A stretch of 17,283 bases of DNA from NCBI GenBank assembly GCA_030834835.1, contig JAUQXD010000954.1, positions 1-17,283 of the forward strand, written 5' to 3'. Made by a program: the position numbers and the translations under genes. The notes beneath the pieces are model-generated. The model was not told the origin of the DNA, did no database searches, and was given only the letters and a program-made list of their open reading frames with translations. Origin of the DNA: Thermoflexales bacterium (lineage in GTDB: Bacteria > Chloroflexota > Anaerolineae > Fen-1058). Of this stretch, positions 8,302-15,918 are shown piece after piece (the first letter of the stretch is position 1; every line of letters begins with the position of its first letter).

Positions 8302-8425
8302 GTGTCATTCCGAGCGGAGCGAGGAATCTCTGGCCTGGCAGTCACATCGCCAACTGCGCGAGAGATTCCTCGTCGCGTCCTTCGGCTCCGCTGCGCTTCG
8401 CTCAGGAGGCTCCTCGGAATGACAC
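8302..8425. repeat. Multi-stem palindromic element between proB and proA
   Basis: The outer arms GTGTCATTCCGAG (8302-8314) and CTCGGAATGACAC (8413-8425) are perfectly complementary. An inner pair, GAGGAATCTCT (8321-8331) and AGAGATTCCTC (8361-8371), is also perfect. I recall this sequence type (TCATTCCGAG...GAGGAATCTC) as a dispersed repeat in many environmental bacterial genomes, where it creates spurious frames reading [10 protein letters not shown] and [10 protein letters not shown], both seen here. It lies inside the expected proBA operon. Confidence 0.85.
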
Positions 8426-8443
8426 TGCACCCAATTATCGCAC

Positions 8444-9550
8444 TCACAACAGCACTAAATCATTGCGATGAATCACTTCGTCGCCGTAAGTATAGCCGAG
8501 GATCGATTCGATCTCAACGGACTGGCGGCCGCGCAGGTGCGCGAGGTCGATCGAGTTGTAGTTGGTCAGGCCGCGCGCGATCTCGCGCCCGCCGGCGTTG
8601 ATCACCTGGATCGTGTCGCCGCGATCGAAGTCGCCGTCAACGTCGGTCACGCCGACGGGCAACAGACTGCGCCCGTGTTGCAGCGCGTGCTGCGCGCCAT
8701 CGTCCACACGCACATGGCCGGTCGCGCGTCCGCCCGCTAGGATGTAGCGCTTGCGGCTCTCGATCGATGTGGCCACCGGCTGAAACCACGTGCCCAGTTT
8801 TTCCCCGGAAACCAGGCGCTTCAGCACATCGGGTTCGCTGCCGTTGGCGATGACGACCGTTGTGCCGGAACGCCGCGCCAGATCGGCGGCCTGCAACTTG
8901 GTCAGCATGCCGCCCGTGCCCAGGCCGTTGGCCGTGCCGCCCGCCGCCTGCCACAATTCCGGCGGGATGTCGGGATCGGTAACGTCGGGCACCAACTGCG
9001 CGGTCGGGTCTTGAGTGGGATCGGCGGTGTACAGTCCGGCCTGATCGGTCAGCAGCACCAGCAGATCGGCATCGATCAAGTTGGCGACCAACGCCGAGAG
9101 ATTATCGTTGTCACCCACGCGAATCTCTTCCGTCGCGACGGTGTCGTTTTCGTTCACGATCGGGATGAGGCCGTGATCGAGCAGGGCGGTGAGCGTATTA
9201 CGCGAGTTGAGGTAGCGGCGGCGATCGGCCAGGTCGGATCGGGTCAGCAGGATTTGCGCGATCGTCAGGCCATACAGTCCGAAGATTTGCTCGTACATCG
9301 CCATCAGGCGCGGCTGACCGATGGCGGCCAGCATCTGTTTAACGGGCAAATCTTTGGGTAAGTGCATCAGGCCCAGCCGTTCGCGGCCGGCCGCCACTGC
9401 GCCCGATGAAACGAAGATGATTTCATGTGAGGCGCTCTGCAAGTAGGCGGCCTGTTGGGCCAGCTCCACCAATCGGGGCGGGGACAGGCGCGCGGTGCCG
9501 CCGGTTAAGGTAGATGTGCCGCATTTAACGACGAGTCGACGAAAGGTCAT
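8444..9550 (-). CDS. proB: Glutamate 5-kinase with C-terminal PUA domain
   Basis: ProB phosphorylates the gamma-carboxyl of glutamate using ATP, the first and normally feedback-inhibited step of proline synthesis. The ATG at 9550, with GGAG about 11 bases upstream, gives 368 residues, the usual length. An in-frame extension to 9676 would pass through the upstream terminator and is rejected. The amino-acid kinase domain shows [10 protein letters not shown] (7-16, where most relatives have VKVGSS), SSGAV (48-52), NENDTV (133-138) and GDNDNLSA (146-153). The PUA domain follows from about 275, ending [26 protein letters not shown] at 9585-9590 on the minus strand could be the -10 of its own promoter, but I see no good -35. 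proA lies downstream on the same strand. Confidence 0.97.
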   Translation of the reverse strand: MTFRRLVVKCGTSTLTGGTARLSPPRLVELAQQAAYLQSASHEIIFVSSGAVAAGRERLGLMHLPKDLPVKQMLAAIGQPRLMAMYEQIFGLYGLTIAQILLTRSDLADRRRYLNSRNTLTALLDHGLIPIVNENDTVATEEIRVGDNDNLSALVANLIDADLLVLLTDQAGLYTADPTQDPTAQLVPDVTDPDIPPELWQAAGGTANGLGTGGMLTKLQAADLARRSGTTVVIANGSEPDVLKRLVSGEKLGTWFQPVATSIESRKRYILAGGRATGHVRVDDGAQHALQHGRSLLPVGVTDVDGDFDRGDTIQVINAGGREIARGLTNYNSIDLAHLRGRQSVEIESILGYTYGDEVIHRNDLVLL

Positions 9551-9595
9551 GATCGAGCGATCTCCAATAATTGGCCTGGGCGATAGTATACAACA

Positions 9596-9626
9596 ACAAG
9601 GCCGGTGGCATTGCCACCGGCCTTGT
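9596..9626 (-). terminator. Rho-independent terminator ending the ArsR cassette
   Basis: ACAAGGCCGGTGGCA (9596-9610) and TGCCACCGGCCTTGT (9612-9626) form a near-perfect GC-rich stem around a very tight loop. On the minus strand the stem is followed by TTGTTGTATAC, a short T-rich run. It lies after the last gene of the three-gene cassette and just before proB, so it separates the two units. Confidence 0.65.
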
Positions 9627-9764
9627 CTTGTCTCGTCGCGATTTCCCCCGACTACTTCGCGACGGTGCATCAGCAACCTAAGCCCTGGTCTTCAGAGCAC
9701 ACCGTCTACAGGCTGCTGTCAGTCACCATTCGAGCGGTCGCGGTTGTTCTGGCGGTGCTGATCG

Positions 9765-10016
9765 CTAACATGGTCGTGCCGTCCGATCAGCCCCGGTTAG
9801 ATACACCAACCGCGGCATGGCTCCAGCGCGGGTCTGCAAGCGGCAGCCCACCTGCACCAGCCAGTCGCCCAGCCGCGCCAGCCACCGCCAGTAGACGCGG
9901 TTGGTCACGCCGGACCGATCGAGCAACTGCCCGGCTTGCCGTTCCGCGTCCACTGTCTGTCGAATCTCTTCAAAGTGCCGCTCCTGCGCCAGCACGTCGC
10001 TCCATTTAACAAACAT
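9765..10016 (-). CDS. Small basic protein of unknown function (83 aa)
   Basis: A strong AGGAGG lies five bases before the ATG at 10016, good evidence that this short frame is translated. The product opens with MFVKWSDVLAQERHFEEIRQ, a charged and probably helical stretch, and continues with RVYWRWLARLGDWLVQVG, an amphipathic helix rich in Trp and Arg that could lie on a membrane surface. I recall short proteins ending in a similar RLLARLGRWLVRxGxRLQ pattern next to regulators in Chloroflexota, but I cannot name a family. It is the third gene of a cassette, 37 bases after the winged-helix gene. Its last 15-20 residues look less family-like than the rest. Function is unknown. Confidence 0.68.
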   Translation of the reverse strand: MFVKWSDVLAQERHFEEIRQTVDAERQAGQLLDRSGVTNRVYWRWLARLGDWLVQVGCRLQTRAGAMPRLVYLTGADRTARPC

Positions 10017-10053
10017 GCTAACCTCCTGTACTGCTTCCGGCCTGCACGGTTGA

Positions 10054-10995
10054 TCAGGCCGGCACGGGTTCCGCTAACTCTGCCAGACCGGCCTTCAAGC
10101 GGACGAGCCGTTCTTTCAGATTAGCCAACTGTGAATCGTTCAACACGGCCCACGGCCCGTAGTAGAGCCGATCGGTTTCGACTTCGGCTGCTTCTCGAAT
10201 CTCGCGGCCAGCCACCGTGAGGGCGTAAGCGGCGTCACCGGCGGCCTCTACCCAACCCCGATCGATCAGCTCGGCCAACGCGGCCGCATGGACTTCCGGC
10301 GTGTGTCCGCGCCGCTGCGCCTTCTCGGCAAACTCGACGGCGTTCTTCACTTCGCCTCGCCACATAAAAGTGAACATTTCCCACGCGGGCGGGCTGATGT
10401 TATACGGCCGCCACGCGGCGAGGTGCGCGTCATCGCGGAAGGCGGTCAGATCGTCGATGGCCTGATCGATGTGCGCCAGCGCGACCACCGGCTTTTTGGC
10501 CGCCAGCGCGTGACTGATCTGCGTGCCCCACGCGTCGATGGGCGAGGTGCGGCAGGCGTCGGCCAGGCGCATCAGGTCGTTGGCCGTGTTGGTGAGATCG
10601 TCGATCGAGATGGCCGAGGCCAGTGCCGATTCCAGTTCGCCCAGCCGTTGATGAAAGGCTACGATCAGGCGATTGAGTGCGGCTGTGCCGCTATCGGTCA
10701 GGTGATACGCGCCATCGTCGGTGGCAGATAGATAGCCCAGTTTGGCCGCCACGGCCAGCGGCTTCGCCTGCAACTCGATGGCCGTGTACGGAGCGCGGCG
10801 GTTCATGTCGGCGGCGGTGACGGCTTCAGGCGCCACGCCGGTGGCGCTCATCAGCGCGAAGACCGCGCCTTGCTGTCCGGCGTTGATCGACTCCATAATC
10901 GGATCGGCGGTCGATCGAGTGAGCGCGAAGATCGCCTGCGATACTTCGGTCAGTAACTCGCGCACTTCAACGTTAATGGTCTTGTCAGTCGTCAT
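10054..10995 (-). CDS. Winged-helix-like protein, possibly SalK/SCO6745-related
   Basis: A 313-residue soluble protein with no signal peptide or membrane segment. Residues about 30-115 resemble a winged helix with a final LGYLSATDDGAYHLTDSG beta-wing. A helical middle contains AHIDQAIDDLTAFRDDAHLA near 172-191. A second winged-helix-like segment (about 240-290) has LIDRGWVEAAGDAAYALTVAGR followed by VETDRLYYGPWAVL. That repeated layout and the ETDR...PW ending recall the SalK/SCO6745 helix-turn-helix group, a resemblance from memory only. The gene starts 42 bases after the ArsR-type gene and is probably co-transcribed with it and the small gene downstream. It could be an effector or a second DNA-binding partner of the ArsR protein. 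Confidence 0.75.
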   Translation of the reverse strand: MTTDKTINVEVRELLTEVSQAIFALTRSTADPIMESINAGQQGAVFALMSATGVAPEAVTAADMNRRAPYTAIELQAKPLAVAAKLGYLSATDDGAYHLTDSGTAALNRLIVAFHQRLGELESALASAISIDDLTNTANDLMRLADACRTSPIDAWGTQISHALAAKKPVVALAHIDQAIDDLTAFRDDAHLAAWRPYNISPPAWEMFTFMWRGEVKNAVEFAEKAQRRGHTPEVHAAALAELIDRGWVEAAGDAAYALTVAGREIREAAEVETDRLYYGPWAVLNDSQLANLKERLVRLKAGLAELAEPVPA

Positions 10996-11037
10996 GGCAT
11001 CCCCCTGTCGTTGATCGTCGTAGATGGTGCGGCGGTT

Positions 11038-12165
11038 CTAACTGCGTTTGCTCTGCAAATAGCGCAACAGAGCGCGGAAGGTGTCGTCGACGTGATCGGC
11101 GCTGAGGCTGTAACACTTCGCGCCCTCGCGCCGGCGCTCTTCCAGGTAGCCGGTGGCGGTGAGTTGTTGCAAGTGCCGCGACGCAGCCGACTGGCTGAGG
11201 TCCAACTGGCGAATAATGTCGGGCGAGCACATCTCGCCCTGCTCGGCGATGAGGCGTAAAACGCGCAGGCGGGTGTCGTCGGCCAGCGCGACCAGCCGGA
11301 CCAACAGTTCCGATCGGCTGAGGTCGGGCGAGACGGCCGCAATGCCCTGCGGCTGCCGTGCGCCGAACAGCAGAGTCAGCGTGCGCGGTGCGTTGGCGGG
11401 TGCATTGCGCCACTGGTTGTACTTCATCAGATACGGGCCCAGATGCGCCGACGGCACACAGACCAGCCGATCGAAGGTGCTGATCTTCTGACGCCAGTCG
11501 TCCGTCAGGGCGTGCCCGACGATACTCTCGGCGACTTGTACAAGCGTCTGGCCGCTGAAGTCGATCTGCTGGTAGGCATCCACGCACGCTTGCAGCATCG
11601 GCGTCACACGAGTCCATTCGGGCGCCAGCACGGTTTGCCACATGGTCTGCAGGTGCTCGACGATCTGGTTGCGCAGCCGGATCGGATCGTTGAGCAGGGC
11701 GTGCGCCTCCATCTCGATCGATTCGATCACGTGATCGGGTGAGAAGCGCTCCCTGAGGTACTGCAAGAAAACCGCACGATCCGCCAGTAGTGACGGCATA
11801 TCCGTTGGCGCAGTCAGCGGCTCAGTCTCATCACACGGCGACAAACGGGCATAGGCCTCAAACACCCGGTCGCGCAGTGCCTCTGGGGTTTGCCGCGCCA
11901 TGTCGTCAATGTAGGCGGCGAACGACGGAAAACTGCGGGTCGGTTCGACGGCGAAATACAGCCCCACAAAGATCACTTCGTGTTGGCGCAGACGATCTTT
12001 GGTCAGCGAGGCCAGCGTCCGCGTCACCCAGTCGTCCAGCCCGGACAGCATATCGGCGCGAGTGAGCAAGGATAGGCTGTTGAAAGCGTTGTAAACCGGC
12101 TCAAGACTAAACGTAACGGGCGAGGCGGGCGTTGTCGAGAGCAGATCGGTGACTGGAACTGGCAT
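11038..12165 (-). CDS. ArsR-family winged-helix regulator with long N-terminal domain
   Basis: A 375-residue protein; ordinary ArsR regulators have about 100. The DNA-binding part is at the C-terminus (283-375): LVALADDTRLRVLRLIAEQG, then the recognition-helix region LDLSQSAASRHLQQL and the wing LEERRREGAKCYSLS. The only cysteine near the usual metal-binding helix is Cys313; there is no CxC pair, so metal sensing is unlikely. Residues 1-280 belong to no family I can name and may bind a ligand or partner. The ATG at 12165 has GAGGT five bases upstream. An inverted repeat overlaps the predicted promoter, suggesting self-repression. Two further genes follow at short spacing, making it the first gene of a cassette. 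Confidence 0.87.
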   Translation of the reverse strand: MPVPVTDLLSTTPASPVTFSLEPVYNAFNSLSLLTRADMLSGLDDWVTRTLASLTKDRLRQHEVIFVGLYFAVEPTRSFPSFAAYIDDMARQTPEALRDRVFEAYARLSPCDETEPLTAPTDMPSLLADRAVFLQYLRERFSPDHVIESIEMEAHALLNDPIRLRNQIVEHLQTMWQTVLAPEWTRVTPMLQACVDAYQQIDFSGQTLVQVAESIVGHALTDDWRQKISTFDRLVCVPSAHLGPYLMKYNQWRNAPANAPRTLTLLFGARQPQGIAAVSPDLSRSELLVRLVALADDTRLRVLRLIAEQGEMCSPDIIRQLDLSQSAASRHLQQLTATGYLEERRREGAKCYSLSADHVDDTFRALLRYLQSKRS

Positions 12166-12194
12166 GGCTGACCTCTTGTGATGCTATTATCTGG

Positions 12195-12224
12195 ATTATG
12201 CGGTCAAGCGGGTAACTTGGGTAA
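12195..12224 (-). promoter_or_regulatory. Predicted promoter of the ArsR cassette
   Basis: On the minus strand, -35 TTACCC (12219-12224) and -10 CATAAT (12195-12200) are 18 bp apart. The predicted transcript starts near 12188, giving a leader of about 23 bases. The -35 is a weak match, so this is a moderate call. Confidence 0.4.
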
Positions 12225-12228
12225 GTTA
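12213..12228. promoter_or_regulatory. Inverted repeat overlapping the ArsR promoter, candidate operator
   Basis: TAACTT (12213-12218) and AAGTTA (12223-12228) are perfect arms around GGGT. The repeat covers the predicted -35 of the ArsR gene, the usual place for a dimeric winged-helix repressor that controls itself. The remaining gap up to 12403 holds no other clear structure. Confidence 0.45.
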
Positions 12229-12403
12229 TAACACAGATCGCGGTTGGTTGTCAATAGGCAAATTCAAGATGGAGGCGGCAGCGCATCGACTGGCGAGGTG
12301 GTTATGATCGCGGAAAATATGCTGTGGCGCTCACCATGATCGATTTGGGCCTGACGGGCAGGTGTGATAGCATACACGTCAACTCATACCCGCGAGGTGG
12401 ATC

Positions 12404-12925
12404 ATGTCAGGCGAAATCAAACTGGGTCGATTGGCCGGACTGCAACTCAGCGCGCTGCCGTCGGCCGTCATCAGTGCGATCGGGTTGTGGACGCTGCTCA
12501 CGATGTTGGCCGCAGTCGTCATCCCGCTCCCGATCGGCACGGCTGTCCTCGGCGGCCTGATCGCCGCACTGCTGCACTACGTCTCCGAGACGCTGCATCA
12601 ACTGGGGCACGCGCTCGCTGCGAAACGCACAGGCTATCCCATGACGGGCGTTCGCTACTGGTCCGTGCTGGGCACGTCGATTTATCCAACCGACGAGCCG
12701 CAGCTGCCCGGCCGGACTCACATCCAACGCGCGCTCGGCGGTCCGATCATGAGTGTGCTCGTCGGCGTGGTGGCAGGCATCATCGCCGCCATGACCACCG
12801 GGCTGATCGGCTGGCTGATCGCCTTCTTCGCGTTTGATAGTCTGGTGGTGATGGGGCTGGGCGCGTTTCTGCCGCTGGGCTTCACCGACGGCAGCACGAT
12901 CTTGACGTGGTGGAGTAAGCGGTGA
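12404..12925 (+). CDS. M50 site-2-protease homologue with HQLGH in place of HExxH
   Basis: A 173-residue membrane protein with about four hydrophobic segments. GAGG lies six bases before the ATG at 12404. The overall plan is that of small M50 metalloproteases: the first zinc-binding helix has HQLGHALAAKRTGYPM (65-80), a GGPIMSVLVG segment (112-121) stands where relatives have a GP motif, and LGFTDGSTIL (158-167) supplies Asp162, the likely third zinc ligand. Both histidines and the aspartate are kept, but the catalytic Glu of HExxH is Gln66 (codon CAA; GAA would need one base change). Glu62 is nearby but not in the canonical position. The protein may therefore bind zinc without cleaving, act as a regulator, or have been altered by a sequencing error. 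It diverges from the ArsR cassette and converges on the next gene nine bases away. Confidence 0.8.
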   Translation: MSGEIKLGRLAGLQLSALPSAVISAIGLWTLLTMLAAVVIPLPIGTAVLGGLIAALLHYVSETLHQLGHALAAKRTGYPMTGVRYWSVLGTSIYPTDEPQLPGRTHIQRALGGPIMSVLVGVVAGIIAAMTTGLIGWLIAFFAFDSLVVMGLGAFLPLGFTDGSTILTWWSKR

Positions 12926-12934
12926 GACGGTGGC

Positions 12935-14095
12935 CTACAACCGTCCGCCGGGGATGTGACCGCTCTTGAGCGCGATTACTTGATCGGGCGTGAAGGGCGG
13001 ATTAAACAACGCGGGCGACGCGGCATAACAGCGGAACATATCGGCAATGAAGTGAATCCGATCGGCCAACTCGGCCCAGTCGAGCGCGCCGGAGTCGCGG
13101 ACACTGTCGGGCGTGGGATCGATCACATCGAGTAGGGCGCGCAAATCGGGATGGGTAATAGCCGTTAACTCGGGCGGAAATTCAGCCGTCAGATCGTCGC
13201 CCAACTTCAAGCGCGTGCCCGCCAGATCGATCGACAGCATGTGCTCGGTGATGAATAAGCGCGCCAGCCGGCGCACTTCAATCAGCAGCGCAGCCACGGC
13301 CCGATCGAGCGGCGTCGGCCCGGTGAGCAGCCGCGTCAGCCACAATCGAAAGCGCGCCAGCCAGCCGCGATACGGAAAGAGCGCTTTGAGCAAACGCCGC
13401 GTGAACTCCTTCGGCTCTATGATGGCCGCTTCCATCGCCGCCGCGATCTCCGGCTGCAGGCGCGTCTGCTCGTGAAAGCCAATCTCCAGATTTGCCAGCA
13501 GCAGCAGTTCCAATCGCGTCTTCAGGTCGGCCTCAAAAAACGCCTGATAATAGCGCGCAAACGCCTGTTTCAAATAGCGTTGCCCGTCGGGCGGATCGCC
13601 GGGACGCAGCCCGGCCACAAACTGCGCCAGATGGTCAACGTTAAAATCGGCGTCACTCAGGCAGTCCGCACAGAAGCGCGCAAACTCGCGCCCAATCTCC
13701 TCGAACACTTTCTGGTTGCCGCGCGCGACGGCGTCGCTGGCGCGATCGACGGCGGCCGCGGGATTCACCAGTTCCCAGACCGACTCGCGAATCTGGCGCG
13801 GCCCGCGTTGAGTGCCCAGCTGTTGAACGCTGAGCGTCACATTATGCGCGGCGGTCGTCGCTGTGGAGGCGTTCAACAGCATGTCCAGCGTTCGCGCCAG
13901 ATCCTCTTTGCGAATCGATTGTCCCGCCTGCTTCGACGCCCACGTGGCAAAGGTACACCAGTTGGCATTCAAGTCCGGGCGCGTGGCGATGGCGGCCGAC
14001 AACTCGTAATAACACTGCGTGATCTGCAAGTTGCGAATCACCGGCTCGCGGCGTGTGGCGATCTGTTCGACTTCGATCAGCGTGGGCGCGGGCAT
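12935..14095 (-). CDS. Conserved protein of unknown function with [15 protein letters not shown] motif
   Basis: A 386-residue, mostly helical and soluble-looking protein without signal peptide. Near the N-terminus, [13 protein letters not shown] (21-33) and [15 protein letters not shown] (45-59) form a very distinctive conserved block that I remember from uncharacterised bacterial proteins, but I know no assigned function. The middle has many acidic and aromatic residues ([29 protein letters not shown]), and one moderately hydrophobic stretch near 250-275 is rich in Leu, Arg and Trp. The ATG at 14095 begins one base after the stop of the HpcH/HpaI aldolase gene, so translation is probably coupled. 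That linkage is the only functional clue. The fold could be a helical bundle, possibly an oxidoreductase or carrier, but this is speculation. Confidence 0.82.
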   Translation of the reverse strand: MPAPTLIEVEQIATRREPVIRNLQITQCYYELSAAIATRPDLNANWCTFATWASKQAGQSIRKEDLARTLDMLLNASTATTAAHNVTLSVQQLGTQRGPRQIRESVWELVNPAAAVDRASDAVARGNQKVFEEIGREFARFCADCLSDADFNVDHLAQFVAGLRPGDPPDGQRYLKQAFARYYQAFFEADLKTRLELLLLANLEIGFHEQTRLQPEIAAAMEAAIIEPKEFTRRLLKALFPYRGWLARFRLWLTRLLTGPTPLDRAVAALLIEVRRLARLFITEHMLSIDLAGTRLKLGDDLTAEFPPELTAITHPDLRALLDVIDPTPDSVRDSGALDWAELADRIHFIADMFRCYAASPALFNPPFTPDQVIALKSGHIPGGRL

Positions 14096-14096
14096 C

Positions 14097-14849
14097 TCAA
14101 CTCGCTTTGACTTGCGCCAGCAATTGTCGAGCGGCAGTGCCCAGCAACACGGTATCTACTCCGGCGACGATCAGTGTGTAACCGCGCTCGATGTATGGCT
14201 GCACGGCCTGCGCCGATAAACCGAAGATGCCCAACGGCATATTGACTGCGCGGCAGACCGCCGTCACCCGATCGATCGCGGCGACGACTTCGGGATGCGT
14301 CACTTCGCCCAGGCGACCCAGACTGGCGGACAGATCATACGGCCCAATCAACACCGCATCGACGCCGGGTACACGCACAATTGCCTCGATGTTATTCACC
14401 GCGTCGATATGCTCTGCCTGCACAATCACGGCTACCTCGTCATTGGCGCGGCTCACGTAGTCCTGAAACGCCAGGCCATAGCCATGCGCGCGCCCGATGC
14501 CGACGCCGCGCGTACCCAGTGGCACATATTTGGACCAGCTCACCACCTGCGCGGCCTGCTCCGCCGAATTGACCTGTGGCGCGATGATGCCCGCCGCACC
14601 GATGTCCAACGCCTTCTTAATCGGCACTTCCGCGCTGTGCGAGACACGCACCACGCACGGCGCTGATCCCGTGGCGCGAATGATGCCCTGCAATTCCAGC
14701 GCTTCCAGCGGGCTGTGCTCGTTGTCCAGGAAGAACCAATCGAAGCCCGCACCGGCCAGCACTTCGGCGGTCTCGGCGGACGCCAGCGTGATCATCGTGC
14801 CGATGAGGCGTTCGCCGGATTTGAGTCGTTGGCGAAAAGAGTGGGTCAT
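14097..14849 (-). CDS. HpcH/HpaI-family aldolase
   Basis: A 250-residue class II pyruvate aldolase, close to the usual 250-265. Members cleave or form 2-keto acids such as 2-keto-3-deoxy sugars or 2,4-dihydroxyheptenedioate, using a divalent metal to hold pyruvate enolate. Key residues are in place: His45 (LDNEHSP) as base, Arg68 for the enolate, and metal ligands Glu146 (QAEH) and Asp172 (GPYDLSAS). The block GTRGVGIGRAHGYG (112-125) is also typical. The residue after Glu146 is His where relatives mostly have Thr or Ser, which may shift substrate preference. GGAG lies six bases before the ATG at 14849. The next gene, of unknown function, follows after one base. The substrate cannot be assigned; sugar-acid or aromatic catabolism are the usual roles. 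Confidence 0.92.
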   Translation of the reverse strand: MTHSFRQRLKSGERLIGTMITLASAETAEVLAGAGFDWFFLDNEHSPLEALELQGIIRATGSAPCVVRVSHSAEVPIKKALDIGAAGIIAPQVNSAEQAAQVVSWSKYVPLGTRGVGIGRAHGYGLAFQDYVSRANDEVAVIVQAEHIDAVNNIEAIVRVPGVDAVLIGPYDLSASLGRLGEVTHPEVVAAIDRVTAVCRAVNMPLGIFGLSAQAVQPYIERGYTLIVAGVDTVLLGTAARQLLAQVKAS

Positions 14850-14867
14850 GTTTGGCTCCGTTATTGG

Positions 14868-14941
14868 GCGACTGTAAGTCGCAGCAACAAATACACGAAG
14901 TCAGCCTCCGCCGACTGAGCCGACGCAGGTCGGCTTTGTGT
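14868..14941. repeat. Palindromic intergenic element
   Basis: GCGACT (14868-14873) pairs with AGTCGC (14877-14882) around GTA. AGCCGAC (14918-14924) pairs with GTCGGCT (14929-14935) around GCAG, inside a longer imperfect pairing of CACGAAGTCAGCC (14894-14906) with GGTCGGCTTTGTG (14928-14940). I recall similar GTCGGC-rich repeats in Chloroflexota genomes. It separates the nuclease-like gene from the aldolase gene and could end the former's transcript. Confidence 0.7.
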
Positions 14942-14957
14942 AGGTGTTGGCGCGATT

Positions 14958-15866
14958 TTAATCGCTGGCGCTGAATGACGTTGATTGAGCTAACGCGGTA
15001 AGATTCGTCTGCCACATCGCCAGCCCGCCTCGGAAGACACGAATCTGATTGGCGAAGGGCAGGGCTTTCAAAGCATTCAAATCGAACAGTGTGCTGTACG
15101 GGTTGTAGTCGATTAAGACCACGATGAACTGATATTGATCGACGTCACTTGAAAAACGCAGCGTTTGCAATGCTTCGAGTCGATCTTGAGGTTGGTCAAA
15201 CAAGCCTAGCGCCAGTTTCTGCCGAAAGACGATCTGAACTTCTTGAGCGAGTGCGAGCGTGTCGGTCTTGATCGATTCGTAGTAGCGGGCGATCTGTTCG
15301 TGTACTTTCTGAATGTCCGGGTTGAGTGCGAATTTTAGTTCCATAAAACAGAGCGGCACTTCTTGATCCCGCTTGCGCCCCTGCCATTCCCAGAAGAAGC
15401 CCGTCAAATCGAAGCGGCCAACGCTGCTCACCGCGTACTGTCGATCGACCACGAAATACTCGCTATTGTTACAGCGCTCAAGATTGTTGGCACGGATAAG
15501 CAGTTGCTCATATTCCGTTTCCAGTGAAGACAGACCGTGTTGAATGATTCGCTCCTTGAGCCACGGAACACTTTGCAGAAATCGGCCAACTGAAACCTCG
15601 TCGATCAAATACTCAGGCAGATTCAGGCCATTGCCGAATTTGGGGTGGACATCCACGCGATATCGATTGCCTGCCAACTCGTCCAGTTTGAGAAGCGAAT
15701 TGCCTTTGTAATAGATGTTCAAGTAATTCTCTCGAATCTCCAGATCGAGATCTTTATCCTGTTGTACCTTTCGAGTAAGCCCTGACAAAAAGCCGTCGAT
15801 CAATGCCGCCATGAAACTGCCGGAAAGTTTTCTCACGAGTTTATCCTGTTCCTTTGAGGTAGACAT
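14958..15866 (-). CDS. Predicted PD-(D/E)XK nuclease-fold protein
   Basis: A 302-residue protein of unknown role. The segment from about 135 to 200 fits the PD-(D/E)XK pattern: VVDRQYAVSSVGRFDLTGFF with Asp153, then a strand CFMELKF with Glu176-Leu-Lys178, then Gln191 in VHEQIARYYESI. Near 42-60 another strand-rich motif, LEIRENYLNIYYKGNSLLKL, may be the first part of the same domain. The fold is shared by restriction enzymes, repair nucleases and many uncharacterised proteins, so the activity is open; no partner domain is seen. Two starts are possible. The ATG at 15866 lies inside a 15-bp hairpin and has no Shine-Dalgarno sequence. The GTG at 15836 has AGGA seven bases upstream and would remove ten residues. 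I list the longer form but favour neither strongly. A methyltransferase gene precedes it on the same strand. Confidence 0.75.
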   Translation of the reverse strand: MSTSKEQDKLVRKLSGSFMAALIDGFLSGLTRKVQQDKDLDLEIRENYLNIYYKGNSLLKLDELAGNRYRVDVHPKFGNGLNLPEYLIDEVSVGRFLQSVPWLKERIIQHGLSSLETEYEQLLIRANNLERCNNSEYFVVDRQYAVSSVGRFDLTGFFWEWQGRKRDQEVPLCFMELKFALNPDIQKVHEQIARYYESIKTDTLALAQEVQIVFRQKLALGLFDQPQDRLEALQTLRFSSDVDQYQFIVVLIDYNPYSTLFDLNALKALPFANQIRVFRGGLAMWQTNLTALAQSTSFSASD

Positions 15867-15894
15867 TCTGAGCCGCAGCGCGGCTCAGAATGTC
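15862..15894. repeat. Perfect hairpin overlapping the start of the nuclease-like gene
   Basis: GACATTCTGAGCCGC (15862-15876) and GCGGCTCAGAATGTC (15880-15894) are perfect 15-bp arms around AGC. The upstream-most start codon of the nuclease-like gene lies within the arm. In RNA this stem would bury the start, or it marks a repeat inserted just before the real start at 15836. Confidence 0.85.
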
Positions 15895-15918
15895 GTCCTA
15901 CGGATGTGTTCAATATTA

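Noticed and set aside
8283..8447. 55-codon N-terminal extension of proA
   Set aside because: It only translates the palindromic repeat. The ATG at 8282 has a good ribosome-binding site and gives the standard 417 residues.
9605..10009. Plus-strand frame with a hydrophobic segment opposite the 83-residue gene
   Set aside because: It begins inside the terminator stem, lacks a ribosome-binding site, and its second half is low-complexity antisense of a gene with a strong Shine-Dalgarno sequence.
11038..12165. Metal-responsive ArsR/SmtB sensor
   Set aside because: There is no CxC metal-binding pair in the winged-helix domain and no metal transporter nearby.
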